A DNA stretch of 64,000 nucleotides from Fimivicinus intestinavium (GCA_018715765.1 DVKY01000045.1:1-64000); one strand, 5' to 3'; numbered from the stretch's first letter, positions 26,023 through 34,550 are shown. Numbers and translations: made by a program. Notes: generated from the sequence alone by a model not told the origin.

Positions 26023-26913
26023 ATGCAATCAAAGGTTTATTTCACACGGGAAATCACCCCGGAAGCGGTCGTAAAGCTGTACCATGCTTTGGGGATTCGG
26101 CTGCCCGGCAAAGTGGCCGTGAAGGTTCACTCCGGCGAGCAGGGGAACCAAAACTTTCTACGTCCGGAATTTTGGCGCCCCATGGTTGAAGAGGTGCACG
26201 GTACGGTTGTGGAGTGCAACACCGCCTATGGCGACGCCTCCGGCGGCGTGCGGGATCACACGGAAACGCACCGCAAGCTCCTGGAGGAGCATGGCTGGAC
26301 GCGCTATTTTGACGTAGATTTAATGGACGCCGAGGGCCCGGATATCATCTGGCCAGTTCCCAACGGCAAAATCCTCAAAGAAAATCATGTGGGCAAAAAT
26401 ATTGTCCATTATGATTCCATGCTGGTGCTGGCGCACTTCAAGGGTCATCCTGCGGGCGGCTATGGCGGCGCGCTCAAGCAACTCGCCATTGGCTGCGCCT
26501 CCCGCGCGGGCAAGGCTCTGATCCACTCCGCAGGGAAAACGGACGACCGGTTTGAAACCTGGCGGCAGCATGCCAGCAACATCGCATTCCCCGAGGCCAT
26601 GGCGGACGCTGCCTCCAGCGTGGCGGAGCATTTCAAGGGAAAAATCGCCTTCATTAACGTGATGAAGAATCTCTCAGTGGACTGCGACTGCTGCGTTGTG
26701 GCGGAGGATCCCTGCATGCAGGATATCGGCATGCTCGCCTCCCTTGACCCTGTGGCCATCGATCAGGCATGCATCGACCTTGTCGTCAACTCCGATGATC
26801 CTGGGAAAGAACACTTCATGGAGCGTGTCAACAGCCGCAACGGGATTCATACCATAGAGGCTGCCGCCGCCCTGGGCTTCGGTTCCCGGGAATATCAACT
26901 GATTGAGCTGTAA
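26023..26913 (+). CDS. DUF362 domain protein
   Basis: 296 residues. It matches the DUF362 pattern, with VAVKVHSGEQGNQNFLRPE near the N-terminus, HFKGHPAGGYGGALKQLAIG in the middle and the Cys-containing VDCDCCVVAEDPCMQDIG towards the end. Family members are often linked to Fe-S and flavin redox proteins, but the biochemical role is not established. Start supported by AGGAGGG 6 nt upstream. First gene of the operon, 23 bp before the flavodoxin gene. Confidence 0.87.
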   Translation: MQSKVYFTREITPEAVVKLYHALGIRLPGKVAVKVHSGEQGNQNFLRPEFWRPMVEEVHGTVVECNTAYGDASGGVRDHTETHRKLLEEHGWTRYFDVDLMDAEGPDIIWPVPNGKILKENHVGKNIVHYDSMLVLAHFKGHPAGGYGGALKQLAIGCASRAGKALIHSAGKTDDRFETWRQHASNIAFPEAMADAASSVAEHFKGKIAFINVMKNLSVDCDCCVVAEDPCMQDIGMLASLDPVAIDQACIDLVVNSDDPGKEHFMERVNSRNGIHTIEAAAALGFGSREYQLIEL

Positions 26914-26936
26914 TATCGCCAAAGGAGGCAACCATC

Positions 26937-27407
26937 ATGCGTAAAACCTTGATCGCCTATTTTTCTGCCAGCGGTGTAACCGCCCGCGCAGCGCAGGAAA
27001 TGGCAAGCGCTGTGGGCGCGGCGCTCTATGAGATCCGCCCGGAACAGCCATACACCCCTGCGGATCTCAACTGGATGGATCAAATGAGCCGCAGCTCGTT
27101 GGAGATGAACGACCCCGCCTGCCGCCCAGCCATTGCGGAGCCTGTGCAGGCAATGGAGCAGTACGATACGGTTCTGATCGGCTTCCCCATCTGGTGGTAT
27201 GTAGAGCCCCGCATTGTGGATACCTTTCTGGAAAGCTATGATTTTTCCGGCAAAACGGTGATCCCCTTTGCCACCTCCGGCGGCAGCGGCATTGGCAAGG
27301 CGGAAAAGAGCCTGAAAGCGCACTGCCCCAACGCGCACTGGAAAGAGGGCCGTCTTTTAAACGGCGCCGGCGCGGCGGACTGGGTGAAACAGGCGCTGAA
27401 TCTCTAA
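26937..27407 (+). CDS. Flavodoxin
   Basis: 156 residues. It begins with the flavodoxin strand and FMN-phosphate loop (LIAYFSASGVT, 5-15). IWWYVEPRI and TSGGSGIG follow where flavodoxins bind the isoalloxazine ring. It is cytoplasmic (no signal). AAAGGAGG lies 8 nt before the ATG. It shares long conserved stretches with the lipoprotein flavodoxin at 28096-28758, so the two are paralogues within one operon. Confidence 0.9.
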   Translation: MRKTLIAYFSASGVTARAAQEMASAVGAALYEIRPEQPYTPADLNWMDQMSRSSLEMNDPACRPAIAEPVQAMEQYDTVLIGFPIWWYVEPRIVDTFLESYDFSGKTVIPFATSGGSGIGKAEKSLKAHCPNAHWKEGRLLNGAGAADWVKQALNL

Positions 27408-27430
27408 ATCCATAAGAGAAGGGGCTTACC

Positions 27431-28060
27431 ATGCCAAAAGGCTCAGAAGAACTGACAAATGCCAGGAAAGAAGAAATCATCAACGCCTGTGCCGCCCTCT
27501 ATGAAACAATGGGGTTTAAGGATATCACCATTCGGGATATTGGCGCAAAAACCTCCTTTACCCGCACCTCCATCTATAACTATTTCCAGACGAAGGAGGA
27601 GATCTTCCTTGCGCTGCTGCAAAGAGAATATGAGGCGTGGATTGCGGATTTAAAATCGATTCCACAAAAGGACGCCGCCCGTTCCGCCGCAGAGCTCGCA
27701 GATGCGCTTGCCCACACGCTGGAAAAGCGCGGCTGCATGCTTAAACTGCTCTCCATGAACCTCTATGATATGGAGGGCAACAGCCGTATCGAAAACCTTG
27801 TGGCGTTTAAAACGGTTTATGCAGGTGCAATGCGGGCGGTCACTCACTGCCTGGAAGCCTTTTTCCCCCGCATGACGGCAGGCGATATTCAGGGCTTTCT
27901 CTATGCCTTTTTCCCGTTTTTATTCGGGATTTATCCTTACACGACCGCAACGGAAAAGCAGCAGAAGGCCATGGAGCTTGCCCATGTGGAGTACGCCCGC
28001 TATTCCATCTACGAGATTACAAAGGCCTTTGTCACAAAGCAGCTGCATGCCTTTCAGTGA
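27431..28060 (+). CDS. TetR-family transcriptional regulator
   Basis: 209 residues. The N-terminal helix-turn-helix is clear: ACAALYETMGFKDITIRDIG then TRTSIYNYFQTKEEIF (residues ~19-58). The C-terminal ligand domain is helical and not assignable to a known effector. It lies 23 bp after the flavodoxin gene and probably autoregulates the operon through the twin operators at 25907-25955. Confidence 0.9.
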   Translation: MPKGSEELTNARKEEIINACAALYETMGFKDITIRDIGAKTSFTRTSIYNYFQTKEEIFLALLQREYEAWIADLKSIPQKDAARSAAELADALAHTLEKRGCMLKLLSMNLYDMEGNSRIENLVAFKTVYAGAMRAVTHCLEAFFPRMTAGDIQGFLYAFFPFLFGIYPYTTATEKQQKAMELAHVEYARYSIYEITKAFVTKQLHAFQ

Positions 28061-28095
28061 CAGGGCCAATTACAAACGGAAGGGAATGAAACGCG

Positions 28096-28758
28096 ATGCA
28101 AAAAGCAAAAAGAATCCTTGGTTTGTTTCTGACTGCCTGCCTGGTGTTCGCTTTATCTGCCTGTGGAGAGGGCGGCGCCCCGGCAGAGGAAAATACAAAC
28201 GGGCTGCAAGCCCCCAGTGCGGCAGAAACAAATCCCCCGGCCGGCAGCCGGACGGCAGAACAAAGCCGGCCATCACCGGCAAACACCGGCGCTCTGGTCG
28301 CCTATTTTTCCGCAACCGGCAACACAGAAGCGGTAGCCGAAAAGATTGCAGAGATTACCGGCGCAGCGCTCTATGAAATCCTCCCGGCCGACCCATACAC
28401 CTCAGAGGATTTGGACTATGGCAACGAGCAGAGCCGCACCTCGTTGGAGATGGATGACCCGGATGCCCGCCCTCAAATCGGCAGTGAACCGATTGCGATT
28501 GAGCAATATTCTACCCTGTATCTCGGTTATCCCATCTGGCACGGGCAGGCGCCCCGCATCATGAGCACTTTTGTGGAAAGCTATGATTTTGACGGGATCA
28601 CGGTGATCCCCTTCTGCACCTCCGGCGGCAGCGGCATTGGGGCCAGCGGAGAGCAGCTGGCCGCCCTGGCCGGGAGCGGCACATGGCTTTCCGGCGAGCG
28701 ATTCAGCGGCAGCGCCTCAGCCTCCGATTTGCAGGTGTGGCTCGACACAATCCACTAA
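28096..28758 (+). CDS. Exported flavodoxin-like lipoprotein
   Basis: 220 residues. Lys-rich N-terminus, hydrophobic segment and lipobox LSAC with Cys23 as the lipidated residue, then a Pro/Ala/Thr-rich linker to about residue 65. A full flavodoxin domain follows (LVAYFSATGNTEAVA, IWHGQAPRI, TSGGSGIG). It is a paralogue of the cytoplasmic flavodoxin two genes upstream. A flavodoxin tethered outside the membrane implies extracytoplasmic electron transfer or FMN chemistry; the partner is unknown. Confidence 0.87.
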   Translation: MQKAKRILGLFLTACLVFALSACGEGGAPAEENTNGLQAPSAAETNPPAGSRTAEQSRPSPANTGALVAYFSATGNTEAVAEKIAEITGAALYEILPADPYTSEDLDYGNEQSRTSLEMDDPDARPQIGSEPIAIEQYSTLYLGYPIWHGQAPRIMSTFVESYDFDGITVIPFCTSGGSGIGASGEQLAALAGSGTWLSGERFSGSASASDLQVWLDTIH

Positions 28759-29188
28759 ACGGTAACCGCTCTTTCAAAATAATGCCTTCTCAACAAGCGG
28801 TTGCCCTATCGATCAACCTGAAACAGGTTGAAACAAGGTCCCTTCTGAGTTGCACAATCCTGCGTTAAAAACTCATCGCCAAGAGCGCGAATGCTGACAG
28901 CTTTCGTGCCCTTGGCGATTCTTCGTTTCAAACGCCGCTCTCGAAAAAACTTCTTGAAAACATTTCTTTTAGTGTAAGCGATTGCCGGCGCTTCCCAATC
29001 AGGCGCTGGAGGCGTTCTCGCCTCTGAGGTTGTCCCCCCTGCTTTCGACCTGCAGACTTCCCAACACTCACTTTTCTCTCCGAAAAATTTTCCAGCGCTC
29101 TAAACCCGGGCAGTCTGCCACAAGGAGAATACTGCCTCCCGTGGTGTTGGATGAAAGCACGTTTTCCTTTGCCCGCTGCGGATTCCAC
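28759..29188. other. Intergenic region after the flavodoxin operon
   Basis: About 430 bases. A strong hairpin with ATCGCCAAG (28875-28883) and CTTGGCGAT (28911-28919) arms and a T-rich tail ends the flavodoxin operon. An open frame on the minus strand (28928-29188) shows no ribosome site or recognisable protein and is not called. Confidence 0.5.
28875..28927 (+). terminator. Terminator of the flavodoxin operon
   Basis: Extended arms ATCGCCAAGAGCGCGAA and TTCGTGCCCTTGGCGAT with two internal mismatches, followed by TCTTCGTTT. Confidence 0.75.
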
Positions 29189-30376
29189 CTATTCAGAAGA
29201 AAGCCTGGACAACAAGCACACCGTCTCCACATGGTTTGTATATGGGAACATATCCACCGGCTGGATTTTCTGCGTGCGGTAGCCCTGCTTTACAAGGAAC
29301 CGCACATCCCGCGCAAGCGTTTCCGGGTTGCAGGAGATATACACCACGCGCCGGGGCCCAAGCGCCGCCAGCGCGGAGAGGAAGGCTTCGTTGCTGCCCG
29401 CCCGGGGCGGGTCCATAAACACCACATCCGCCCGCTCGCCGGAAGCTGCCATTTGCCGCATCCACTCGCCCGCATCCGCACAATAGAAACGGGCGTTGGG
29501 GATGCGGTTTCGCTTTGCGTTGGCCGCCGCGTCGCGCACCGCCTCCCGGTTCGACTCCACGCCCACGGTCAGCCCAGCGCCCCGCTTGGCCGCAATCAGG
29601 CCGATCGTCCCCGTGCCGCAATAGGCGTCTATCACGGTCTCCCGCCCGGTCAGTGCGGCAAACTCCATCGCTTTTTCATACAATACCTGTGTTTGCACAG
29701 GGTTGATCTGGTAAAAGGATTGCGCGGAAATACGAAACGAGCAGCCGCACAGGCAGTCCTCAATAAACCCGGGGCCAAAGAGCGTCTTTTCCTGCTTTCC
29801 CAGCACAAGGCTCGTCCTGCCGGGGTTGATATTCTGCACGATGGTCGTGATCTCCGGGCAGCGCTCCAGCAGCGCAGAGACAAAATGGTTTTTGGAGGGA
29901 AAAACCGGTGAGCCCGTCACCAGCACCACCATAAGCTGCCCGCTTGCGAAGCCGCGCCGGACGAGCACGTGACGCAGAAAGCCGCGCCCCGTATCCGCAT
30001 CGTAGGGGAGCAGGTGAAAAGAGGGGAGCAGCCGCCGGATGGCGCCGATAATCGCATCCGCCGTTTGATCCTCAATCATACACTGCTCCACCGGCACAAT
30101 CCGGTGCGTACTGGATTGATATACGCCGGAGATGATCTGCTTTTTGCGGTCCAGCCCGAAAGCCGCCTGCACCTTGTGGCGGTAATACAGCGGGTTTTCC
30201 ATCCCGATCACTGGCTCCACATGGCCAAACCGCCCCATCAGGCCGATGACTCTGCGCTCCTTCCAGCGCAGCTGCTCCTCATAGGGGAGGTTTTGCAGCT
30301 GGCAGCCGCCGCACCTGCGGTAGAGCGGGCATGGCGTGTGCTCCGGCCCCTGTTTTATTTGCTTTTGATCCGGCAC
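29189..30376 (-). CDS. rlmD: 23S rRNA (uracil-5-)-methyltransferase, RlmD/RumA family
   Basis: 395 residues from a GTG at 30376 with GGGGG 5 nt upstream. The N-terminal CPLYRRCGGC is the Fe-S cysteine motif of TrmA/RlmD enzymes. The C-terminal SAM domain has DAYCGTGTIGL, MDPPRAG and the catalytic nucleophile Cys in YISCNPETLARD. There is no room for an N-terminal TRAM domain, so it is a short member. The exact uridine target (U747 or U1939 type) cannot be read from sequence. Last gene of the nudix-ybaK-fur-phosphoesterase run. Confidence 0.88.
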   Translation of the reverse strand: MPDQKQIKQGPEHTPCPLYRRCGGCQLQNLPYEEQLRWKERRVIGLMGRFGHVEPVIGMENPLYYRHKVQAAFGLDRKKQIISGVYQSSTHRIVPVEQCMIEDQTADAIIGAIRRLLPSFHLLPYDADTGRGFLRHVLVRRGFASGQLMVVLVTGSPVFPSKNHFVSALLERCPEITTIVQNINPGRTSLVLGKQEKTLFGPGFIEDCLCGCSFRISAQSFYQINPVQTQVLYEKAMEFAALTGRETVIDAYCGTGTIGLIAAKRGAGLTVGVESNREAVRDAAANAKRNRIPNARFYCADAGEWMRQMAASGERADVVFMDPPRAGSNEAFLSALAALGPRRVVYISCNPETLARDVRFLVKQGYRTQKIQPVDMFPYTNHVETVCLLSRLSSE

Positions 30377-30408
30377 AAAATCCCCCTTTCCCTCCAAGCC
30401 GGGCGAGC

Positions 30409-31512
30409 TTATTCCCCTAGCCGCCCGGTGTACCAGCCCGCGACGCCGCCCTTCTTCACGAGATAGCCCCGCGAAGTCTCCCGCACAATGGCCAGCCGGT
30501 CGCCCGGCTGCACGGGCAGGCGGTAATCATTGCAATCATCACAGTGCGTTTTGCCGCCGCTTTTCCAGATATCCTCGTTGAACACCCACAGCCTTTGCCC
30601 ACCGCGCACGTGCTCCACCAGAGAAAATTCCTCGCCCCGTTCCAAAATGCGGATTTCATTATCCGTAAACAAAATCCGGCTGGAGGTTTTTGATTCCTCC
30701 TGCGCATCCAGCGCTGTACGCAGCGGGAGGCCGTCATAGCTGAAAAAGGAGAAATCCTCCGAACCCTCTGACGGGATCACAAACAGGTTGAGCTGACCCG
30801 TGCGCTTGAGGCTACATCCGCCGTCGATGCTGATGATTTTGCGCTCCCGGTTCACAATCGGGTTGGAGCAGTCGAGCCGCTCATGGTAGAGCGTAACCGG
30901 CCAGTGCCCCACCACAACATATTTCGAGAAGGCGAGCCCCTTTTCTAAAAAAGCGTCGTTTTTCAGGCAGGGGTGGGCGTCCTTCCCCTCCAGAACGGCC
31001 ACCGGCTCACCCGGGAGCCCTCCGTGCACAAAAATCAGGTGCTGCGTCTCTAAAATGGTCGGCAACCTCTGCAAAAAAGCGAGCTCCTTTTGGAAAGCCC
31101 CCCGGATTTTTGCACGGCTACGCAGCAAATCCAACGGGGAACGCACGCAAATCCCCAGCTCGCTGCACATCTGGGCAATAAGGCAGCTGCCCCACCGGCT
31201 CTTCCTGTGCCGGAGATAGCCATATACCTCAACGGCATTCCACCGGCTGAGCAGCCCCACCTGATAGGCATCCACATTGCCCATCAGCGGGTAAACCGTG
31301 TGCGTTTCGCACAGCCGCATGACGTAACGGAGCGTGCCCAGGCTGTCCGGCCCCTTTTCGATCATATCCCCTACGATAATCAGGATATCCTCCTGCGACA
31401 ACTGCGCTTTTTTCAAAACACCTTTGAGGCAGCCCAACTGCCCGTGGATATCGCTGGTCACCAGAATGCGGCGATTGGGCGGGAGCTCCGCCCTGGCAAT
31501 TCGATGCTTCAT
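30409..31512 (-). CDS. Metallophosphoesterase with C-terminal SH3-like domain
   Basis: 367 residues. Calcineurin-like metal motifs: SDIHG (20-24), GDMIEKGPDS (~48-57), GNVDA (~78-82), FVHGGLPGE and a VGHWPVT His. It resembles bis(nucleosyl)-tetraphosphatase or serine/threonine phosphatase PrpE-type enzymes. The C-terminal ~100 residues, ending in a YLVKKGGVAGWY stretch, look like an SH3-type domain, which is unusual for a cytoplasmic phosphoesterase. The start overlaps the Fur-family stop by 4 bp, so translation is coupled. Confidence 0.8.
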   Translation of the reverse strand: MKHRIARAELPPNRRILVTSDIHGQLGCLKGVLKKAQLSQEDILIIVGDMIEKGPDSLGTLRYVMRLCETHTVYPLMGNVDAYQVGLLSRWNAVEVYGYLRHRKSRWGSCLIAQMCSELGICVRSPLDLLRSRAKIRGAFQKELAFLQRLPTILETQHLIFVHGGLPGEPVAVLEGKDAHPCLKNDAFLEKGLAFSKYVVVGHWPVTLYHERLDCSNPIVNRERKIISIDGGCSLKRTGQLNLFVIPSEGSEDFSFFSYDGLPLRTALDAQEESKTSSRILFTDNEIRILERGEEFSLVEHVRGGQRLWVFNEDIWKSGGKTHCDDCNDYRLPVQPGDRLAIVRETSRGYLVKKGGVAGWYTGRLGE

Positions 31513-31916
31513 TTCTCCTCCTGCTTTTTGCGCGTTTGTTTTTCAGTGCATTCCGGGCAAATTCCGAAGAATTCCATCCGGTGGCCGGAGATTTGAAACC
31601 CCGTTTCCCGCACCAACTGCTCCTCCAGCTGCTCAAACGGGCAAATGGAGAGCGGCACGCTCTTTTTGCAGATCGTGCAGGTCAAAAAATGCCGGTGCTC
31701 CGCCGCAATCTCATAGCGGGCAACCCCGTCGTCATAGATGCTGCGCCGCATGAGCCCCGCATCCACATAAGCGTCCAAGCTGCGGTAAACCGTGGTCAGC
31801 GCCAGGTGCGGGAAGGCGCGCGCAGCCGCACCGTAAACCTGCTCCGCCGTGAGCGGCGCCTTCGCCGCGCTCACAGCGGCGAGCACCGCCCTGCGCTGCG
31901 GCGTTTGCCGCTGCAT
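31509..31916 (-). CDS. Fur/PerR/Zur-family transcriptional regulator
   Basis: 135 residues. A winged helix (ALTTVYRSLDAYVDAGL, ~39-55) is followed by a dimerisation/metal domain. EHRHF supplies histidines and two CxxC pairs (Cys80/83, Cys120/123) form the structural zinc site. HRMEFFGIC precedes the last pair. The subtype (iron, zinc or peroxide) cannot be fixed. AAAGGCGG is 5 nt before the ATG. It directly follows the 58-residue peptide gene. Confidence 0.88.
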   Translation of the reverse strand: MQRQTPQRRAVLAAVSAAKAPLTAEQVYGAAARAFPHLALTTVYRSLDAYVDAGLMRRSIYDDGVARYEIAAEHRHFLTCTICKKSVPLSICPFEQLEEQLVRETGFQISGHRMEFFGICPECTEKQTRKKQEEK

Positions 31917-31920
31917 AAAA

Positions 31921-32097
31921 TCACCGCCTTTTTAAGTCTTGTTTTATAAAGAATATATAGCATATTAGCAAGATAAATCCAATTAATCGCATTAAATCTG
32001 ATATTCTTGGATATCCCAATATATGTTTAATGGGAAAACTGGAAATAAGTAGTACAACAATTAGGAGTATAAACAAAATGCGTAAAGACTTTCTCAT
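31921..32097 (-). CDS. 58-residue two-span membrane peptide
   Basis: A short gene of 58 codons starting MRKSLRILFILLIVVLLISS. Two hydrophobic spans (~5-20 and ~37-51) are separated by a polar loop, with a basic tail. A strong AAAAGGAGG sits 8 nt before the ATG and overlaps the stop of the decayed gene upstream, indicating coupled translation. The base composition is much more AT-rich than that of its neighbours. Its place behind a small secreted-protein gene is the layout of a peptide and its membrane immunity protein, but no function is proven. Confidence 0.75.
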   Translation of the reverse strand: MRKSLRILFILLIVVLLISSFPIKHILGYPRISDLMRLIGFILLICYIFFIKQDLKRR

Positions 32098-32112
32098 ATG
32101 CGCATCCTCCTT

Positions 32113-32440
32113 TTATTGAGATGTAAAACAAATTGATTGAGTAGATGTTCCAAAGTTAGTTTGAATATTCTTAATAATTCCCCTACCAGGAGCAGCCGCT
32201 TATTCAACTTGCCATCTATAAATTAATGTACCTACACCAAGAATACCAGCAATCCCACCAAGTACGCTTCCTATGTTCCCAGGAAGAAATCTAAAAGGCT
32301 ACTGATTGTTGCACCATCACCGACGGCAGATAGTGAATCAATTAAATCTTGAGCTTCATCAGAATTCATATATACTTCTGTAAGACCGTACCAGTGTGTA
32401 ACAACTTTGCTTTCTCCACGTGCACGAGTGCTCGGTAGAA
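32113..32440 (-). pseudogene. Decayed AT-rich gene for a small secreted protein
   Basis: Reading the minus strand from about 32440 gives RGESKVVTHWYGLTEVYMNS and on to a stop at about 32270-32280. A one-base shift in that region opens a Gly/Ile/Leu-rich stretch (PGNIGSVLGGIAGILGVGT). A nonsense codon follows, then a further in-frame tail ending FGTSTQSICFTSQ at 32113. The 5' end, where a signal peptide would be, is missing and runs into the end of ybaK. One frameshift, one nonsense codon and the truncation mark it as broken. Composition is AT-rich and foreign to the surroundings. Confidence 0.7.
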
Positions 32441-32444
32441 GAAT

Positions 32445-32930
32445 TTATGTGGTTTCCTCCTGCCAGCCCTTGCATACGTCAATCCAGCCGCAGCTGCCGG
32501 AGAGCGAAAACAGCTCCTCGCAGGAGAGCTCAACCGCGCTGTTGGAGCTGCCCGCAGCGGGGTAAACCGTTTCAAACCGCTGGAGGGAAATATCCGTATA
32601 CACCTGCGCCGTCCCCTCCGGCAAGGCAAAGGGGCACACGCCGCCCACAGCGTGGCCAGTCAGCCGCAGCACCTCATCCGGCGGGAGCATGGAGGCCTTC
32701 CGGCCAAACAAATCCTTAAACTTCCGATTGTCAATCTTGGCATCCCCCGCCGCCACAATCAGGATGCAGGCATCCCCATTCTCAAAGGAGAGCGTTTTGG
32801 CAATCCGCGCGGGCTGGGTGCCCAGCGCCTCGGCCGCCAGCGCCACCGTCGCGCTGGAGGAATCAAACTCATGAACCCGCTCCTCCAGGCCGTGTTCCCT
32901 CAAAAATGCTTTCACGTTTTCAATCGCCAT
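32445..32930 (-). CDS. YbaK/EbsC-family aminoacyl-tRNA deacylase
   Basis: 161 residues forming a single YbaK domain: IAKTLSFEN with the conserved Lys, DRKFK-like NRKFKDLFG, GHAVGGVCPFALP and a C-terminal ELSCEELFSL. These enzymes hydrolyse mischarged tRNAs such as Cys-tRNA(Pro). The ribosome site is weak. The AT-rich remnant begins right at its 3' end, so the last residues may have been altered by that insertion. Confidence 0.88.
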   Translation of the reverse strand: MAIENVKAFLREHGLEERVHEFDSSSATVALAAEALGTQPARIAKTLSFENGDACILIVAAGDAKIDNRKFKDLFGRKASMLPPDEVLRLTGHAVGGVCPFALPEGTAQVYTDISLQRFETVYPAAGSSNSAVELSCEELFSLSGSCGWIDVCKGWQEETT

Positions 32931-32989
32931 TTCTTTCGCAGGCCGGTAGGCCCGCTCCCTTCCTCTCTGATGGTTTCCATTCCATTTCC

Positions 32990-33541
32990 TTACGCCTTCA
33001 GCCTGCCGTTTTGCAGCAGCATCGCTGCTTTTAAAACAGCGGCCTGCGTTTTGCCGTCACGCAGCCGGTTGTCAAGCACCATGCGCACCGCCTCCTCCAG
33101 TGGGATGCGCTGCACGGTGAGAAATTCATCCGCATCCAGCTCCTGCTCGCCAAAGGTCAGGCCTGAGGCGAAATACATATGGATGATCTCCCCGCAATAG
33201 CCGGGCGTGGGGTAAAATTTGCCGATCGAGCAAAAGGTGCTTGCCGTCGCGCCCGTTTCCTCCCGCAGCTCGCGCTTCCCGCTTTCCAGGGGATCCTCGC
33301 CGCGCTCAAGCTTTCCCGCGGGCAGCTCGAGCAGCTCTTCCCCATATGGGTAGCGAAATTGCCGCACAAACAGCAGCTCCCGCTCTGGCGTCAGGGCTGC
33401 TACCGTCACGCCGCCGGGGTGCTCCACCACCTCGCGCGCAGCCTTTTGCCCATTGGGCAGTAAAGCGGTATCGTTGCGCACTGTGATGATCCTCCCGGTA
33501 TAAATCACCTGCTTCTCCAGCGTTTTTTCCGTTAAATCCAT
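32990..33541 (-). CDS. ADP-ribose pyrophosphatase-type NUDIX hydrolase
   Basis: 183 residues from the ATG at 33541 (AAAGGA about 9 nt upstream; a longer frame to 33631 lacks support). The NUDIX box reads GKLERGEDPLESGKRELREE (~81-100) followed by TGA. The preceding FVRQFRYPYGEELLELPAG is the pattern of ADP-ribose pyrophosphatases (NudF). It converts ADP-ribose to AMP and ribose 5-phosphate. It lies 59 bp upstream of ybaK and probably heads that operon. Confidence 0.9.
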   Translation of the reverse strand: MDLTEKTLEKQVIYTGRIITVRNDTALLPNGQKAAREVVEHPGGVTVAALTPERELLFVRQFRYPYGEELLELPAGKLERGEDPLESGKRELREETGATASTFCSIGKFYPTPGYCGEIIHMYFASGLTFGEQELDADEFLTVQRIPLEEAVRMVLDNRLRDGKTQAAVLKAAMLLQNGRLKA

Positions 33542-33647
33542 CCGATCAAATCCTTTCTTATGTGCGGGGGCATGATCGCGAACCACGCGGCATATTGGTA
33601 TGGTAAAGGCCCGGCGCCGCCGGCCTGACAAACGGGAGGGATTGTGT

Positions 33648-34550
33648 TTGGAGCAGATTGTCCGGGCGATACCGCCCGATTACGAAACAATACGAGCTAT
33701 GCTGGAGGCGCTCAAACGGCGCTTTCCCCAGGCGAAGCTTCACGCCTGCGGGCGGAGCCTAGCCGGGCGCTCCCTTTATATGCTCGCCATCGGCCCCATG
33801 GAAAGCCCGGTGCTCTATGCAGGCGGCTTTCATGGGCAGGAGTGGCTGACTCCGCTTTTGCTGCTGCGTTTTTTTGAACGCACAGCCGCCGCCCTGTGGG
33901 AGGGGGCGGAAATTTCTTCCATCCCGGTGCGGGACGCCCTGCGCGGGCGCGGGATTGCCATTCTCCCCTGCGTCAACCCGGATGGCGTCCAGATCGCGCT
34001 GCACGGCGCACAGGGCGCGGGCGCCTTTCAGGCGCAGGTCAGCCAAATCAGTCAGGGCGATTTCAGCCGGTGGAACGCCAACGCCCGCGGCGTGGATATC
34101 AACCACAACTTCCCCGCAGGTTGGGAAACACTGCACGAGATGGAGCGGCAGGCCGGCATTACGGGCCCGGCCCCCCGCCAATATGGCGGGGATGCGCCGG
34201 GAAGCGAGCCGGAAACCCAAGCGCTCATCCGCCTGTGCCGGCGCTACGCCTTCCGCCACGCCCTGGCCATTCACAGCCAGGGGGAAGAAATTTTCTGGCA
34301 ATATGGGGAACACACGCCGGAGCGCGGCCGGATGATGGCCAGGATCTTCGCCGCCTCCAGCGGCTACCGACTGGTGGAAAACGATGGCCTTGCCAGCCAC
34401 GGCGGCTTTAAAGACTGGTTCATTGACGCATTCGGCCGGCCGGCCTTTACCTTTGAAATCGGGAAAGGAGAAAACCCGCTGCCGATTGCAGATTTTGAAG
34501 CGATCTATACGCGGCTGGAAGAAACGCTGCTGCTTGCCGCGCTGATGTAG
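33648..34550 (+). CDS. M14-family zinc carboxypeptidase
   Basis: 300 residues from a TTG at 33648 with GGGAGGG 7 nt upstream; an ATG at 33600 has no ribosome site. Catalytic features: the HGQE zinc motif, substrate-binding RGVDINHNFPAGW, LAIHSQGE with the third zinc-ligand His, and FEIGKGENP with the catalytic Glu. There is no signal peptide. It resembles gamma-D-glutamyl-meso-diaminopimelate peptidases that trim muropeptides. Divergent from the NUDIX operon. Confidence 0.9.
   Translation: MEQIVRAIPPDYETIRAMLEALKRRFPQAKLHACGRSLAGRSLYMLAIGPMESPVLYAGGFHGQEWLTPLLLLRFFERTAAALWEGAEISSIPVRDALRGRGIAILPCVNPDGVQIALHGAQGAGAFQAQVSQISQGDFSRWNANARGVDINHNFPAGWETLHEMERQAGITGPAPRQYGGDAPGSEPETQALIRLCRRYAFRHALAIHSQGEEIFWQYGEHTPERGRMMARIFAASSGYRLVENDGLASHGGFKDWFIDAFGRPAFTFEIGKGENPLPIADFEAIYTRLEETLLLAALM

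Noticed and set aside
28928..29188. 86-codon minus-strand frame downstream of rlmD
   Set aside because: No ribosome site, basic low-complexity product, no recognisable family.
31917..32444. AT-rich block as an insertion sequence or phage remnant
   Set aside because: No transposase fragment, terminal inverted repeat or target duplication was seen; only the two small frames.
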